DNA from: Corynebacterium glyciniphilum AJ 3170
GTDB lineage: Bacteria > Actinomycetota > Actinomycetes > Mycobacteriales > Mycobacteriaceae
Length of the DNA stretch: 64,000 bases
Direction of reading: 5' to 3'
Assembly (NCBI RefSeq): GCF_000626675.1
Contig: NZ_CP006842.1
Coordinates: 2,604,001 to 2,668,000 of the forward strand
Every line of letters begins with the position of its first letter. Within the stretch, counting starts at the first letter, position 1. Shown piece after piece: positions 42,401 through 50,502 of the stretch. A model generated the notes under the pieces. It had not been told where the DNA came from and did no database searches. It saw only the letters and a list, made by a program, of their open reading frames with translations. Both the position numbers and the translations under genes were made by a program.

Positions 42401-43627
42401 ATGCCCCGCAGACGCCACACGCCGCTTCCGATCGAGGTGTGGGCACTGGTCGCAGGTGCTTTCGCCGTCGCCCTCGGTTACGGAGTCGTCGCGCCGGCCA
42501 TCCCCCAGTACGCACACGCCTTCGGCGTCTCGAACGCCGCAGCCTCGGGAATCGTCAGCGCTTTCGCGTTGATGAGACTGGTCGGGGCTCCCCTGGCCGG
42601 CCGGATCCTCGTCAAACTCGGCGAACGGCGTACCTACACCCTGGGGATCCTCATCGTCGCGGCGTCCACCGGCGCGTGCGCTGTGGCAGAGAACTACACC
42701 CAACTACTGATCCTCCGTGGTCTGGGCGGAGTCGGTTCGATCATGTTCACCGTGGCTGCCACCGCCTTGTTGATCAAGGTGAGCCCGGTGGACGCCCGGG
42801 GCCGCGTTTCAAGTGTCAATGCCGCCGGCTTCCTCCTCGGAAACCTGATGGGCCCGGTATTCGGCGCCCTCGTCGCCGGGTTCGGGCTCCGCGCACCGTT
42901 CATCTTCTACTTCATCATGCTCGTCGTCGCCGCTACCGTCGTCTGGTTCGCACTCCGCCGGTCCCCGCTGGCCGGAGCGCAGGCCGACGAGAGCCCGCGA
43001 GAGCCACTCACCCTGGCGATGTCGCTGAGGATCCCCCACTACCGTGTCCTGCTGGGGTCGGTCTTCGTGTTCGGGTGGACGTCTTTCGGGGTCCGGGTGT
43101 CGATCGTACCGCTGTTCGTCGCCGCAGCATTCAACGGTGACGCGGCCGTGGCCGCCTGGGCGCTCGCCTCCTACGCCGCCGGCAACGCGATCTTCATCCT
43201 GCCGTCAGGCCGGTGGAATGACAACGTCGGGCGCAAGCCGATGCTGGTGTTGGGCATGGTGATTACCGCTGTCGGCTACGTGGCGTTCCCACTGTCGCCG
43301 AGCATCGTCCTGGCGTGTGTGTCGATGGTTGTCGCCGGTGCCGGCTCTGCCCTGGTGAACCCGGGACAGCAGGCTGTGCTCGCTGACATCGTCGGCACGC
43401 GGCGCGGCGGTTCCACTGTCGCGGGCTACTCGATGCTTCAGGATTTCGGTGGGGTTCTGGGTCCGCTGGTGGCCGGAGTCCTTGTCGATGTCGCCGGTTT
43501 CGGCTGGGCCTTCGGGGTCAGCGGGATTCTGCTCGTCCTGGCCGCTGTCGGTTGGGCATCGGTCTCCGATTCCCGGACACTCCAGGAATCAACCGGTACA
43601 GGGCTCAGCGACACCGACCGCACCTGA
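42401..43627 (+). CDS. MFS transporter (drug-exporter-like)
   Basis: The 408-residue protein has twelve helices. The loop 2-3 motif is GAPLAGRILVKLGERRTYTLG near residue 65 (MFS motif A form), and motif C-like GFLLGNLMGPVFGALVAG lies near 143. A second motif-A-like GRWNDNVGRKPMLVLG is near 268. Fourteen-TMS features are absent. TATGAT (42389-42394) lies six bases before the ATG, so initiation is probably leaderless and independent of the prophage. Substrate unknown. Confidence 0.9.
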   Translation: MPRRRHTPLPIEVWALVAGAFAVALGYGVVAPAIPQYAHAFGVSNAAASGIVSAFALMRLVGAPLAGRILVKLGERRTYTLGILIVAASTGACAVAENYTQLLILRGLGGVGSIMFTVAATALLIKVSPVDARGRVSSVNAAGFLLGNLMGPVFGALVAGFGLRAPFIFYFIMLVVAATVVWFALRRSPLAGAQADESPREPLTLAMSLRIPHYRVLLGSVFVFGWTSFGVRVSIVPLFVAAAFNGDAAVAAWALASYAAGNAIFILPSGRWNDNVGRKPMLVLGMVITAVGYVAFPLSPSIVLACVSMVVAGAGSALVNPGQQAVLADIVGTRRGGSTVAGYSMLQDFGGVLGPLVAGVLVDVAGFGWAFGVSGILLVLAAVGWASVSDSRTLQESTGTGLSDTDRT

Positions 43628-43638
43628 CCCTGCAAGTG

Positions 43639-44055
43639 TCAGCGTCGGGCAGAGAGCAGCCCGGTAATCGGCCCGAGAATCCAGCTGACCAACGCCATGA
43701 TGATCGCACCCCAGAATGCCGCACCGAATGTCGCGATGTCGAGGCCGAGTCCCACCGCCTGCGCCACGATCTCCGCCAGCAGGAAGACCCCGGCGTTGAT
43801 CACCAGGGCGAACAGGCCCAGCGTGAGAATGGTCAGTGGGAGTCCCAGAAGCCGTAGGACCGGACGGACAGTCATGTTGAGCAACAGGATCACCGCAGCA
43901 CAGCCCAGGAACACCCACAACCGGTCGTTCTCACCGTTACCGACGAGGGGTTCAGCCGGCGCTGTGACCGTGACACCACTGATGAAGTAGGTCACGACCC
44001 ACAACCCCACGGCGGTGCCGACGGCGCGGACGAGGAAGTTCCAGATAAGTCCCAT
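43639..44055 (-). CDS. Holin superfamily IV-type (PF04020-like) membrane protein
   Basis: This 138-residue protein has four helices and the family marks WNFLVRAVGTAVGLWVVTYFISG at the N-terminus, LLLNMTVRPVLRLLGLPLTILTLGLFALVINA near 57-88 and a C-terminal GAIIMALVSWILG. Chromosomal members are widespread and need not be phage holins. TAGTTT six bases before the ATG on the minus strand suggests a leaderless transcript. It is convergent with the MFS gene, 11 bases apart. Confidence 0.87.
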   Translation of the reverse strand: MGLIWNFLVRAVGTAVGLWVVTYFISGVTVTAPAEPLVGNGENDRLWVFLGCAAVILLLNMTVRPVLRLLGLPLTILTLGLFALVINAGVFLLAEIVAQAVGLGLDIATFGAAFWGAIIMALVSWILGPITGLLSARR

Positions 44056-44085
44056 GTCCCGAAACTACCATCGCCGCAACCGGGG

Positions 44086-45132
44086 TCAGTTCCTCCGACG
44101 CTTCCCCCACCAGCCGATGATCGTGGGCAGGTAAGCACCGATGACCAACATCGCCAGGGTGCGCATCACCTGGACCACGGTGACGATCGGCTCCGACCCC
44201 GCTTCATGGGCGAAAGCCAGCACAGCATAGATCCCTCCGGGCACGGTGGCCAGATAGGCGTCCAGCAGCGGGACATCACTGAAGTGGGCGATCAGTAGTG
44301 CGGCGACGATCGCGCCGACAATCATCGACGCCACCGCTGTGAGGATCAGGGGCAGGCTGTGGCTGAACTGTCTCAACGCCGACTTCGTGAGCGTCCCACC
44401 TGCTTGGACGCCGATCACCGCATAGGCGAACACCAGTAAGAGCCCCTCCGGGCGCAGCCACTGGTCCGGCACTCCGACCGTTCCGGCGACCCAGGTCAGG
44501 AGCATCGACAACAGAAGATACGGTACCGGTAGTTTCGCCACCCGGCGCGTCAGCCGCACGAGCAACCACACCACTCCCCAGACCACGAGGGCACCAAGGA
44601 CGGAACGGGGTTCAGGAAACCACCACGCCACGGAGTCAGCGTCGCCGGCGGTGTCCTCCCCGGAACCGGTATCCCCACCTCCGGCGAAGAGGTGCACGAA
44701 GGCGGGCAGTGTCAGTACCACCAACGACAGTCGCAGATACTGAGTGAGGACGACGAAGCGCACGTCCTCCTTCAGTTCGGCGGCGAGCACCGTCATGCCG
44801 CTCGCTCCCCCGGCCAACGTCGCCAACAGGGAGCTGACCGCACTGGCCGCGCCCGAACGGTGAAGGAAGAACGCGGCCGCCGCGCACACCGCCAACGTAA
44901 CCACGAGTGCCAGCACCGTCGGCGTCACGTACCCCGCGACCGTGGCCCCGTCGAGTTCGACCAGCGGCGCGACGCACACCATCGCAATGACCACCTGGGC
45001 CGGTTGCATCAGTCGCGTCGGTGGGGTGGTCTGCCGGTCAGAGAGGATCGCGTAGGCACCGAATGAGACCAGGAAAGCGAATATCCAGGACGCAGGGACA
45101 CCGAGCTCAGTACACACCGCCCCGAGCGCCAC
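44086..45132 (-). CDS. AbrB-family (ammonia monooxygenase-like) membrane protein
   Basis: From GTG 45132 the product has 348 residues and about ten helices with two internal repeats: LLATLAGGASGMTVLAAELKEDVRFVVLTQYLRL near residue 99-133, and LLDAYLATVPGGIYAVLAFAHEAGSEPIVTVVQVMRTLAMLVIGAYLP near the end. These LAGG..AA....D...V...Q..R segments define the family. The frame stays open upstream to about 45227 with a plausible start of the first helix (RRAVEIVGVCACA), so the true N-terminus may be 25-32 residues longer with a non-standard start. Function is unknown. Confidence 0.78.
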   Translation of the reverse strand: MALGAVCTELGVPASWIFAFLVSFGAYAILSDRQTTPPTRLMQPAQVVIAMVCVAPLVELDGATVAGYVTPTVLALVVTLAVCAAAAFFLHRSGAASAVSSLLATLAGGASGMTVLAAELKEDVRFVVLTQYLRLSLVVLTLPAFVHLFAGGGDTGSGEDTAGDADSVAWWFPEPRSVLGALVVWGVVWLLVRLTRRVAKLPVPYLLLSMLLTWVAGTVGVPDQWLRPEGLLLVFAYAVIGVQAGGTLTKSALRQFSHSLPLILTAVASMIVGAIVAALLIAHFSDVPLLDAYLATVPGGIYAVLAFAHEAGSEPIVTVVQVMRTLAMLVIGAYLPTIIGWWGKRRRN

Positions 45133-45224
45133 CGCGCATGCGCAAACCCCGACGATCTCGACGGCACGTCGTGTGCCGGAGATCCGCCGGGGCTCTCTCG
45201 GTTCGCGCGGGGCGGGGATGTTGA

Positions 45225-45506
45225 TCAGGACCTGGCGTCTGCCAGCAGGCGCTGGATTTCCTTGATCTGCTTCTTCTCGTTGCGCTTGCCCGCCACCGTC
45301 AGTGCGACGACGAGGCCCACACCTGCGACGACGCCGCCGATAATCAACTGGACCTTCGGCTGGGCGAGGACGTTGGAGACCTGGGTCTTCGCCTCGTCCG
45401 CCAGATTCTTCGGTGCCGCGCGGACGCTGAGCTCGTCCAGAGTCTTCGCGAGCTGTTCACGGGTGCGTTCGATGTCGCTCTGGATAGAGTCGATGGTGCG
45501 GGCCAC
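45225..45506 (-). CDS. DUF3618 domain-containing membrane protein
   Basis: The GTG at 45506 lies behind CAGGAGACTTCA and gives 93 residues; an ATG five codons earlier lacks a ribosome site. The DUF3618 signature SIQSDIERTREQLAKTLDELS spans residues 5-25, followed by a helical linker and one membrane helix (IIGGVVAGVGLVVALTVAG, about 58-76) with a basic tail (KRNEKKQ). Such proteins are conserved in actinobacteria with unknown role. Its stop lies just before the likely extended start of the AbrB-family gene, so the two may be co-transcribed. Confidence 0.85.
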   Translation of the reverse strand: MARTIDSIQSDIERTREQLAKTLDELSVRAAPKNLADEAKTQVSNVLAQPKVQLIIGGVVAGVGLVVALTVAGKRNEKKQIKEIQRLLADARS

Positions 45507-45644
45507 TGAAGTCTCCTGCATTGCTGGTCGTGACTGACGGTTTCGGGATTGTTCCTGAATTGTACGTTCTCCGGTACCTGCAGTGCAGAAGAACCCTCCG
45601 AACGGTGCTCGACAGAACCGGGGATCACCGTACACTCGGTGCAC

Positions 45645-46145
45645 ATGAGCACTTCCGACAACAACGACACGCCAGCGACCACCCGCACCATCCTCGAGAT
45701 CGGGGAGGTGGCGCCGAACTTCACCCTCACCGACGACCGGGGCCGGCAGGTCAGCCTGTCTGATTACAACGGCCGCCGCGTCATCGTGTACTTCTACCCC
45801 AAGGCTGATACGCCGGGCTGCACCACCGAGGCCTGTGACTTCCGCGATTCACTCACCGAACTCAATGACGCCGGCGTGGACGTTCTCGGCATCTCACCGG
45901 ATTCCGTGGAGAAGCTGGAGAAGTTCCGTGAGAACCATGACCTGACGTTCCCCCTGCTGTCCGACCCGGAGAAGAAGGCGCTTACCGCCTACGGCGCCTT
46001 CGGTGAGAAGAAGAACTACGGCAAGGTGGTGCAGGGAGTCATCCGTTCGACGTTCCTGATCAACGAGAACGGGACCATCGGTCTGGCGAAGTACAACGTG
46101 AAAGCCACCGGGCACGTGGCGAGGATCGCCAAGGACGTCCTGTAG
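45645..46145 (+). CDS. bcp: Thioredoxin-dependent peroxiredoxin (BCP/PrxQ type)
   Basis: TACACT (45631-45636) lies eight bases before the ATG at 45645, with TCGACA 16 bases further up, so a leaderless start is likely and the product has 166 residues. Family marks are GEVAPNFTLTDDRG near 20, YFYPKADTPGCTTEACDFRD near 50-69 (peroxidatic Cys in PGC and resolving Cys five residues later), GISPDSVEKLEKF near 84 and FLINENGTI near 139. It reduces hydroperoxides in the cytoplasm using thioredoxin or mycoredoxin. Confidence 0.93.
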   Translation: MSTSDNNDTPATTRTILEIGEVAPNFTLTDDRGRQVSLSDYNGRRVIVYFYPKADTPGCTTEACDFRDSLTELNDAGVDVLGISPDSVEKLEKFRENHDLTFPLLSDPEKKALTAYGAFGEKKNYGKVVQGVIRSTFLINENGTIGLAKYNVKATGHVARIAKDVL

Positions 46146-46163
46146 CCCTGCACCTCCCGGCGG

Positions 46164-48236
46164 TCAGACAACCCGGACCGACGCCGTCCCCGTGAAGGGA
46201 CGTACAGTGCCGTGGATGTCCTTCCCCGCCCCACGCAGGACGATCCGGTAGTCACCGGGCTCTGCCCCGGTGGTGTCCCATTCCACGGTGACAGTCGTCT
46301 CGGTGAAGGCGCGGTCAAAGGTCAACAGTGTCGACCAGGACGAGTCATGGGCGACAACGGCACCGTCGGCCGACTCCACCAGCAGATAGCTGTCCTCCAG
46401 TCGCAGGTCATTGTTCGGGTTCGCTCCGACGAACCGCACGGCGACTGCTTGCCCGGCGGTCACCTCGCCGTCACCGGAGAGCACGTCGCCGAACCGTCGC
46501 CCCACGGGAGGGGTGTCCAGGACCGAGATCGCAGCCGGGCTCGCGGGAATCCTCCCGGTGAGATCACCGGCCGGTGCCCCGTGGTCGATCGCCACCCCGC
46601 CAGCCAATGCAGTGGCCAGCGCATGCACGGTCTGCTGGACAGCCGGTAGTTCAAGACGTCCGAACGCCGTCGCACCGCCTTCGTAGTCCTGCTGCCCGTA
46701 CTCCTCTGGCGTGGTGATGTAGTGACCGTACCCGCAGGAGTACCCCTGCACCACGACATTGTCGGACGGGACGTCCATGGCCTCTGCCACCGTCCGACGG
46801 ATTCGGAGCCCCGAGGTCACCGTGGGCTCGAACCCGAGGTACACAAGGACCAGCCCGCCGATACGCCACACTCCGAAGAGATGTCGTTGCTGGATCATGC
46901 CGTCGATGTACCCCATCGGCAGGAGCATGTCCTTCGGCGCGTGAATGCGGCGGACGTCCTCAGGAATCGGCGCTAGTGCGTTGAGCTGTCCTACCCACGG
47001 CGAGCCGCCGCGTTCGCCTTCATTGATCCCCAGGTCGACGTCGAGTCCGCCACCGTCCTCTTGGCTGGACGCAGCAAAGGCAGCGCCGAGAACGGCCGGC
47101 CCGGTCCGCCCGCGCATCCCGTCCGGCGTCCAGCGTCCATCCACCTCGACCGCGTCCATGTCCGTCCAGCAGGTGCGTCCGTCCAGGCCGGGCCGTGCTG
47201 CCAGCGTGTTGATTTCCGTGCCGGATCCCCGGGCTCCGTCCACTTGACGTTGGCCGAGGATCTCCACGGATCTCTTCTGTCCTTCTGCGCCGGGTCCGCC
47301 GGGGCCCGACTCCGGCACCAGGCCGTGGTTGGGCGTCACGTCACCCGGCGTCCCCTGAGCGAAAGCGGCGACGAAGGATGCCGCGGCGAGATTACGGTGA
47401 TCAACGCCCGCAGCGGATTCGTAGGAATAGGCGGCGAAGCCCTTGTTGTCGCCTGAGATGTGACGAATCTTGTGGCTGAAGCTGATGGCATGCACCGAGT
47501 ACCAGTTGATCAAACCGACGGGACTGCCGTCCCGGGCGACGTGCAAGGTGACCGACGTGCGGTCCACCCCCTCCGGGTTCTCGGCCTTGTCGGCCGCCGG
47601 ATTCCGGTCGAATGCCTGCCGCGAACGGTTCTGTCCGACTCCGTCGATCTCGCCGCTGACGAGGGTGAGTTCGGCCGGGGCGACGTCGTCATGGGCGCGT
47701 TGGATCGATCGGACGACCCCTGACACCTGGGCCTCGAAGGTCACCGGACGGAAGCCCAGGGACACCAGGTCGACCATCGCGTGACCGGACCGGCCACCCG
47801 GGCCGACATGGGTGTGGGTGGCGCTGACCACCACATTGTCGCTGCGGTACGTATCCCCGTAGGTCTCCCGCAGACGACGCAGAACCTCCAGGAACACGGA
47901 CTGGAACATCAGCGGCGTATCGACGGTGACGTGGCAGAAACGCTGGGCACCATCGTCGAAGATGAAAGCGCGGGAGTACAGCCGTTGCCGGATACCGACC
48001 GTGGTCTGTTCCTGCACCGCATAGCCGTCCATCCCCGCCCCGAGCGGCTCACCGGTGGCGTCGGCGATACCTCGGCCCACCGACATTCCAGGCCCCTCGG
48101 AGCTGTCCGGGGAATCACGGTGCGCCGTCCCGGCCACCGCGCGAGGCACGCTCGTCGGCTGGACGGACGACCACAACACCGTGCCGCCGAGTGCCGCGAT
48201 CCCGGCGAAGAACGTCCTGCGTGAGAAATCGGTCAT
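46164..48236 (-). CDS. Neutral/alkaline ceramidase, Tat-exported
   Basis: The preferred ATG at 48236 (SD AAGGGG six bases upstream) gives 690 residues; an ATG one codon earlier is possible. The N-terminus has a twin-arginine signal, FSRRTFFAGIAALGG. Family marks are GRGIADATGEP near 55, RLYSRAFIFDDG near 83, ATHTHVGPGG near 140 (zinc His residues), GQNRSRQAFDRNP near 200 (nucleophile Ser), and GYSCGYGHYITTPEEYGQQDYEGG near 495. The C-terminal 130 residues form an Ig-like domain. It should hydrolyse the amide bond of ceramides outside the cell. Bacterial relatives act on host or environmental sphingolipids. Confidence 0.92.
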   Translation of the reverse strand: MTDFSRRTFFAGIAALGGTVLWSSVQPTSVPRAVAGTAHRDSPDSSEGPGMSVGRGIADATGEPLGAGMDGYAVQEQTTVGIRQRLYSRAFIFDDGAQRFCHVTVDTPLMFQSVFLEVLRRLRETYGDTYRSDNVVVSATHTHVGPGGRSGHAMVDLVSLGFRPVTFEAQVSGVVRSIQRAHDDVAPAELTLVSGEIDGVGQNRSRQAFDRNPAADKAENPEGVDRTSVTLHVARDGSPVGLINWYSVHAISFSHKIRHISGDNKGFAAYSYESAAGVDHRNLAAASFVAAFAQGTPGDVTPNHGLVPESGPGGPGAEGQKRSVEILGQRQVDGARGSGTEINTLAARPGLDGRTCWTDMDAVEVDGRWTPDGMRGRTGPAVLGAAFAASSQEDGGGLDVDLGINEGERGGSPWVGQLNALAPIPEDVRRIHAPKDMLLPMGYIDGMIQQRHLFGVWRIGGLVLVYLGFEPTVTSGLRIRRTVAEAMDVPSDNVVVQGYSCGYGHYITTPEEYGQQDYEGGATAFGRLELPAVQQTVHALATALAGGVAIDHGAPAGDLTGRIPASPAAISVLDTPPVGRRFGDVLSGDGEVTAGQAVAVRFVGANPNNDLRLEDSYLLVESADGAVVAHDSSWSTLLTFDRAFTETTVTVEWDTTGAEPGDYRIVLRGAGKDIHGTVRPFTGTASVRVV

Positions 48237-48441
48237 CATGCTCCCCTTCGAGTCTGCACTGACACTACGTCGGGCGAAACAGTCTTGTCTCGAAAACAGA
48301 AAGGAACCGACACCAGAACCATCGAGGTGAACGCCATTATCCACAAAGATGCAGGTCCAGGTGTTTCGTATGCAGCAGGCGTACTGACTCCTATAGATTC
48401 GTCACCAGGACAGTCCCGCTCGACGACCAGGAGAGAGAACC

Positions 48442-48984
48442 ATGAACGTACGACGCAGCATCGTCGCGCTTGCACTCACCGCCCCTCTCGCCCTTGCCGG
48501 CTGCAGCAGCAACGACAGTGACAACGACGACAGCAACACCACCGACGCCGCCGGCGATACCTCCTCGGGCGCCAGCGAAGAGAGTTCCACTGCGGGCGGT
48601 TCAGTTGCCGACTCCGACCTTCCGGCGGTCGGCGAAACGATCAGCATCGACAAGGCGGACATCACTGTCGACAACCTCCGCGCCTTCGAGCGGGAGTCCA
48701 CCACGCAGGTCTGTGCGGACGTGAACTTCACCGTGACCAGTGAGACGGAGCCATTGCAGGTCCGCGGCCTGGCGGCATGGAAACTCTACGATCCGGAACA
48801 GCTGCCCCGAACCCAGACCGTCTCGGAGGAAACCGACCACGTGCTTGACGAAGTCGGCCCCGGACAGAGCGAAGACGGGACCATCTGCTTCGACGGGCCC
48901 GCTGACCCTGGTGAGTACCGGTTGAGCTTCCAGGAGAACTTCGACGCACAGACCGACCGGGCAGAATGGATCGGTACGCTCTGA
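48442..48984 (+). CDS. Small secreted lipoprotein of unknown function
   Basis: The 180-residue product has a lipoprotein signal peptide with lipobox LALAGCSS (Cys near 21), then a 40-residue Ser/Asp/Thr-rich linker. The folded part (about 60-180: VGETISIDKADITVDNLRAFE, VCADVNFTVTSE, TICFDGPADPGEYRLSFQE) looks like a small beta-sandwich of the DUF4352/telokin-like type, with two Cys that may form a disulfide. A ribosome site (GGAGAGAACC) precedes the ATG. TATAGAT near 48391 is a -10 candidate. It is divergent from the ceramidase gene. Confidence 0.8.
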   Translation: MNVRRSIVALALTAPLALAGCSSNDSDNDDSNTTDAAGDTSSGASEESSTAGGSVADSDLPAVGETISIDKADITVDNLRAFERESTTQVCADVNFTVTSETEPLQVRGLAAWKLYDPEQLPRTQTVSEETDHVLDEVGPGQSEDGTICFDGPADPGEYRLSFQENFDAQTDRAEWIGTL

Positions 48985-49002
48985 TGCTGCATCGGTAACT
49001 AC

Positions 49003-49143
49003 TCAGGGAGCAGTATGATCCACGCCCTGCGGCAGCTGGAACAGTGCATCATATTCGACAACAACGGTCGGGTGATTCGGTTCAACCGGTTCATGTGCCG
49101 GTCCGGTGAGAGTGTGGATCAGCTGGCGGAAATTGCGGGGCAT
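49003..49143 (-). CDS. Possible small protein (46 residues)
   Basis: ATG 49143 is preceded by GAAAGGAGTGACC, an excellent ribosome site. The product starts MPRNFRQLIHTLTGP and continues HEPVEPNHPTVVVEYDALFQLPQ, with an amphipathic basic start and an acidic second half. An antisense frame (49015-49251, plus strand) also has a GGGAG site, so only one is likely real; the minus frame is favoured for its spacing and composition. Family not recognised. Confidence 0.45.
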   Translation of the reverse strand: MPRNFRQLIHTLTGPAHEPVEPNHPTVVVEYDALFQLPQGVDHTAP

Positions 49144-49447
49144 GGTCACTCCTTTCGAAAGGGTGTCGGTGACAAGGTCTTTGGGGTAAGTCGGGGACGT
49201 CCACAAGCACGAGGGCACACGTGTCCGGGCAGAGGCTATGGAAGTCACTGACCTGCCCTGCCCCCGAGGCGTCGTGCACGACATTCCCCTGTGGATATCC
49301 CGGCCTGTCGTCCCCCTGTGTCTGCGCTGCAACGTTCCGCAGCTCGACACCGACGATCAAGCCGGACGCTGTAGTCTAGCATCTTCTGCGCCCTAGCGCT
49401 CCCCCATCCGCCGGCACGTAAGCACGGACCCCACGATCCCCATTCTG
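49144..49447. other. Gap between small gene and tRNA-Leu without recognised content
   Basis: About 300 bases hold the leader of the possible 46-residue gene and the region downstream of tRNA-Leu (both minus strand). I see no convincing gene, hairpin with U-tract or repeat. Confidence 0.5.
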
Positions 49448-49536
49448 TGGTGCGTCCGAGGGGACTCGAACCCCTACATCCGTCAAGGACACCAGGACCT
49501 AAACCTGGCGCGTCTGCCAATTCCGCCACGGACGCC
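49448..49536 (-). tRNA. tRNA-Leu (TAG anticodon)
   Basis: Read on the minus strand: acceptor GGCGTCC/GGACGC(A), anticodon loop TTTAGGT with TAG, a long variable arm (TGTCCTTGACGGA), and T-loop GGTTCGAGTCC. The mature body is 49451-49536 and CCA is encoded at 49448-49450. The variable arm confirms a class II tRNA. Confidence 0.95.
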
Positions 49537-49625
49537 GAGACGGCCACACCGTGGCCGTCGAGACAGCCGGATCACCGGCTGCTCCGGGTTATGGTAGCAG
49601 CACCACCAGGGGTACCCTGGAACCT

Positions 49626-50099
49626 GTGCCTGATCCCGTGCCCGATGACTCCCCCGGAACCGCGAACACGCCGACATCCACCGGATCCCGGCAGCCGCAG
49701 TCGCTGCGAGTCCGGGTAGTTCAGCTGCTCTTTCTCGCACTCGCCGTCGTGGCCACCCTCTGTCTCGCATGGTGGCAGTGGGGGCGGTGGTCCAGCGGGG
49801 ACGGCTCCTACCAGAACCTGGGGTACGCGTTGCAGTGGCCGATCTTCGGCCTGTTCTTCATCTTTGCCTACCGCAAGTACATGGAGTACGAGCGCGACAG
49901 GGCAGCTGGGGACACCGCCCCTGCCGCCCCCGACGTCTCCTCCGACTCCGCGCCCCGCGCGATCCCCGACGACATTCTCCCGACGCGTGACACCAGTGCC
50001 GCGGCACGAGAGTACTTTGAGGACGACCGACGGCACCAGGCACGGCAGGCACGCGGGGGACGCGCCTCCGCAGACAACAACACAGCAAGGACGGACTGA
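49626..50099 (+). CDS. Conserved membrane protein (LprD/Rv1343c-position)
   Basis: A GTG at 49626, seven bases after TACCCT (49613-49618), suits a leaderless start and gives 157 residues. A Pro/Thr/Ser-rich head precedes two helices (QLLFLALAVVATLCLAWWQWGRW and LGYALQWPIFGLFFIFAYRKYMEYERDRA), then a long charged tail (TSAAAREYFEDDRRHQARQARGGR). Two-helix proteins with this WQWGRW...QWP...FAYRKY pattern occur before DUF3817 genes in mycobacteria and corynebacteria. Function unknown. Confidence 0.75.
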   Translation: MPDPVPDDSPGTANTPTSTGSRQPQSLRVRVVQLLFLALAVVATLCLAWWQWGRWSSGDGSYQNLGYALQWPIFGLFFIFAYRKYMEYERDRAAGDTAPAAPDVSSDSAPRAIPDDILPTRDTSAAAREYFEDDRRHQARQARGGRASADNNTARTD

Positions 50100-50107
50100 G
50101 AACACCG

Positions 50108-50482
50108 ATGACCACCCCGACCACTATCCCGGTGACCCCTGAGCGTCAGCGCCGGGTCAGGGGAGCCCTGACCCGCTACTCGGTGCTGGCCTACATCACC
50201 GGTCTTTTCCTGCTCTTCCTGTGTGTGGAGATGATTCTCAAATACCTGGTCTTCCCTCCGATGGATATCGAGGCGCCGGGCTGGTTTTCCGTGGTGGCCA
50301 TCGTCCACGGATGGATCTTCCTGGTCTACTGCGGCACCTGTCTGGACCTGGGGGTCAAGGCACGCTGGGCGCCGGTGAAGTGGGTGACCACCATCCTCGC
50401 CGGTGTCATTCCGGTGCTGTCCTTCGTGTTGGAGCGCCGCCGCCGCAACGAGGTCGTCGAGGCGTTCGGCCTCGAACAATAA
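50108..50482 (+). CDS. DUF3817 family membrane protein
   Basis: This 124-residue protein follows eight bases after the previous gene. It has three helices: YSVLAYITGLFLLFLCVEMILKYLV, FSVVAIVHGWIFLVYCGTCLDLGVKARW and WVTTILAGVIPVLSFVLERR. The G-xxL, HGWxF and IPxxSFxxE(R)R motifs define DUF3817. M. tuberculosis Rv1342c is the same family at the same position. It is co-directional with and probably in an operon with the preceding gene. Confidence 0.88.
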   Translation: MTTPTTIPVTPERQRRVRGALTRYSVLAYITGLFLLFLCVEMILKYLVFPPMDIEAPGWFSVVAIVHGWIFLVYCGTCLDLGVKARWAPVKWVTTILAGVIPVLSFVLERRRRNEVVEAFGLEQ

Positions 50483-50502
50483 CCGACACCAACCTCCTCG
50501 GA

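Noticed and set aside
43639..44055. Holin-like protein as part of the prophage
   Set aside because: It lies outside the attachment repeats and belongs to a chromosomal membrane-protein family common in actinobacteria.
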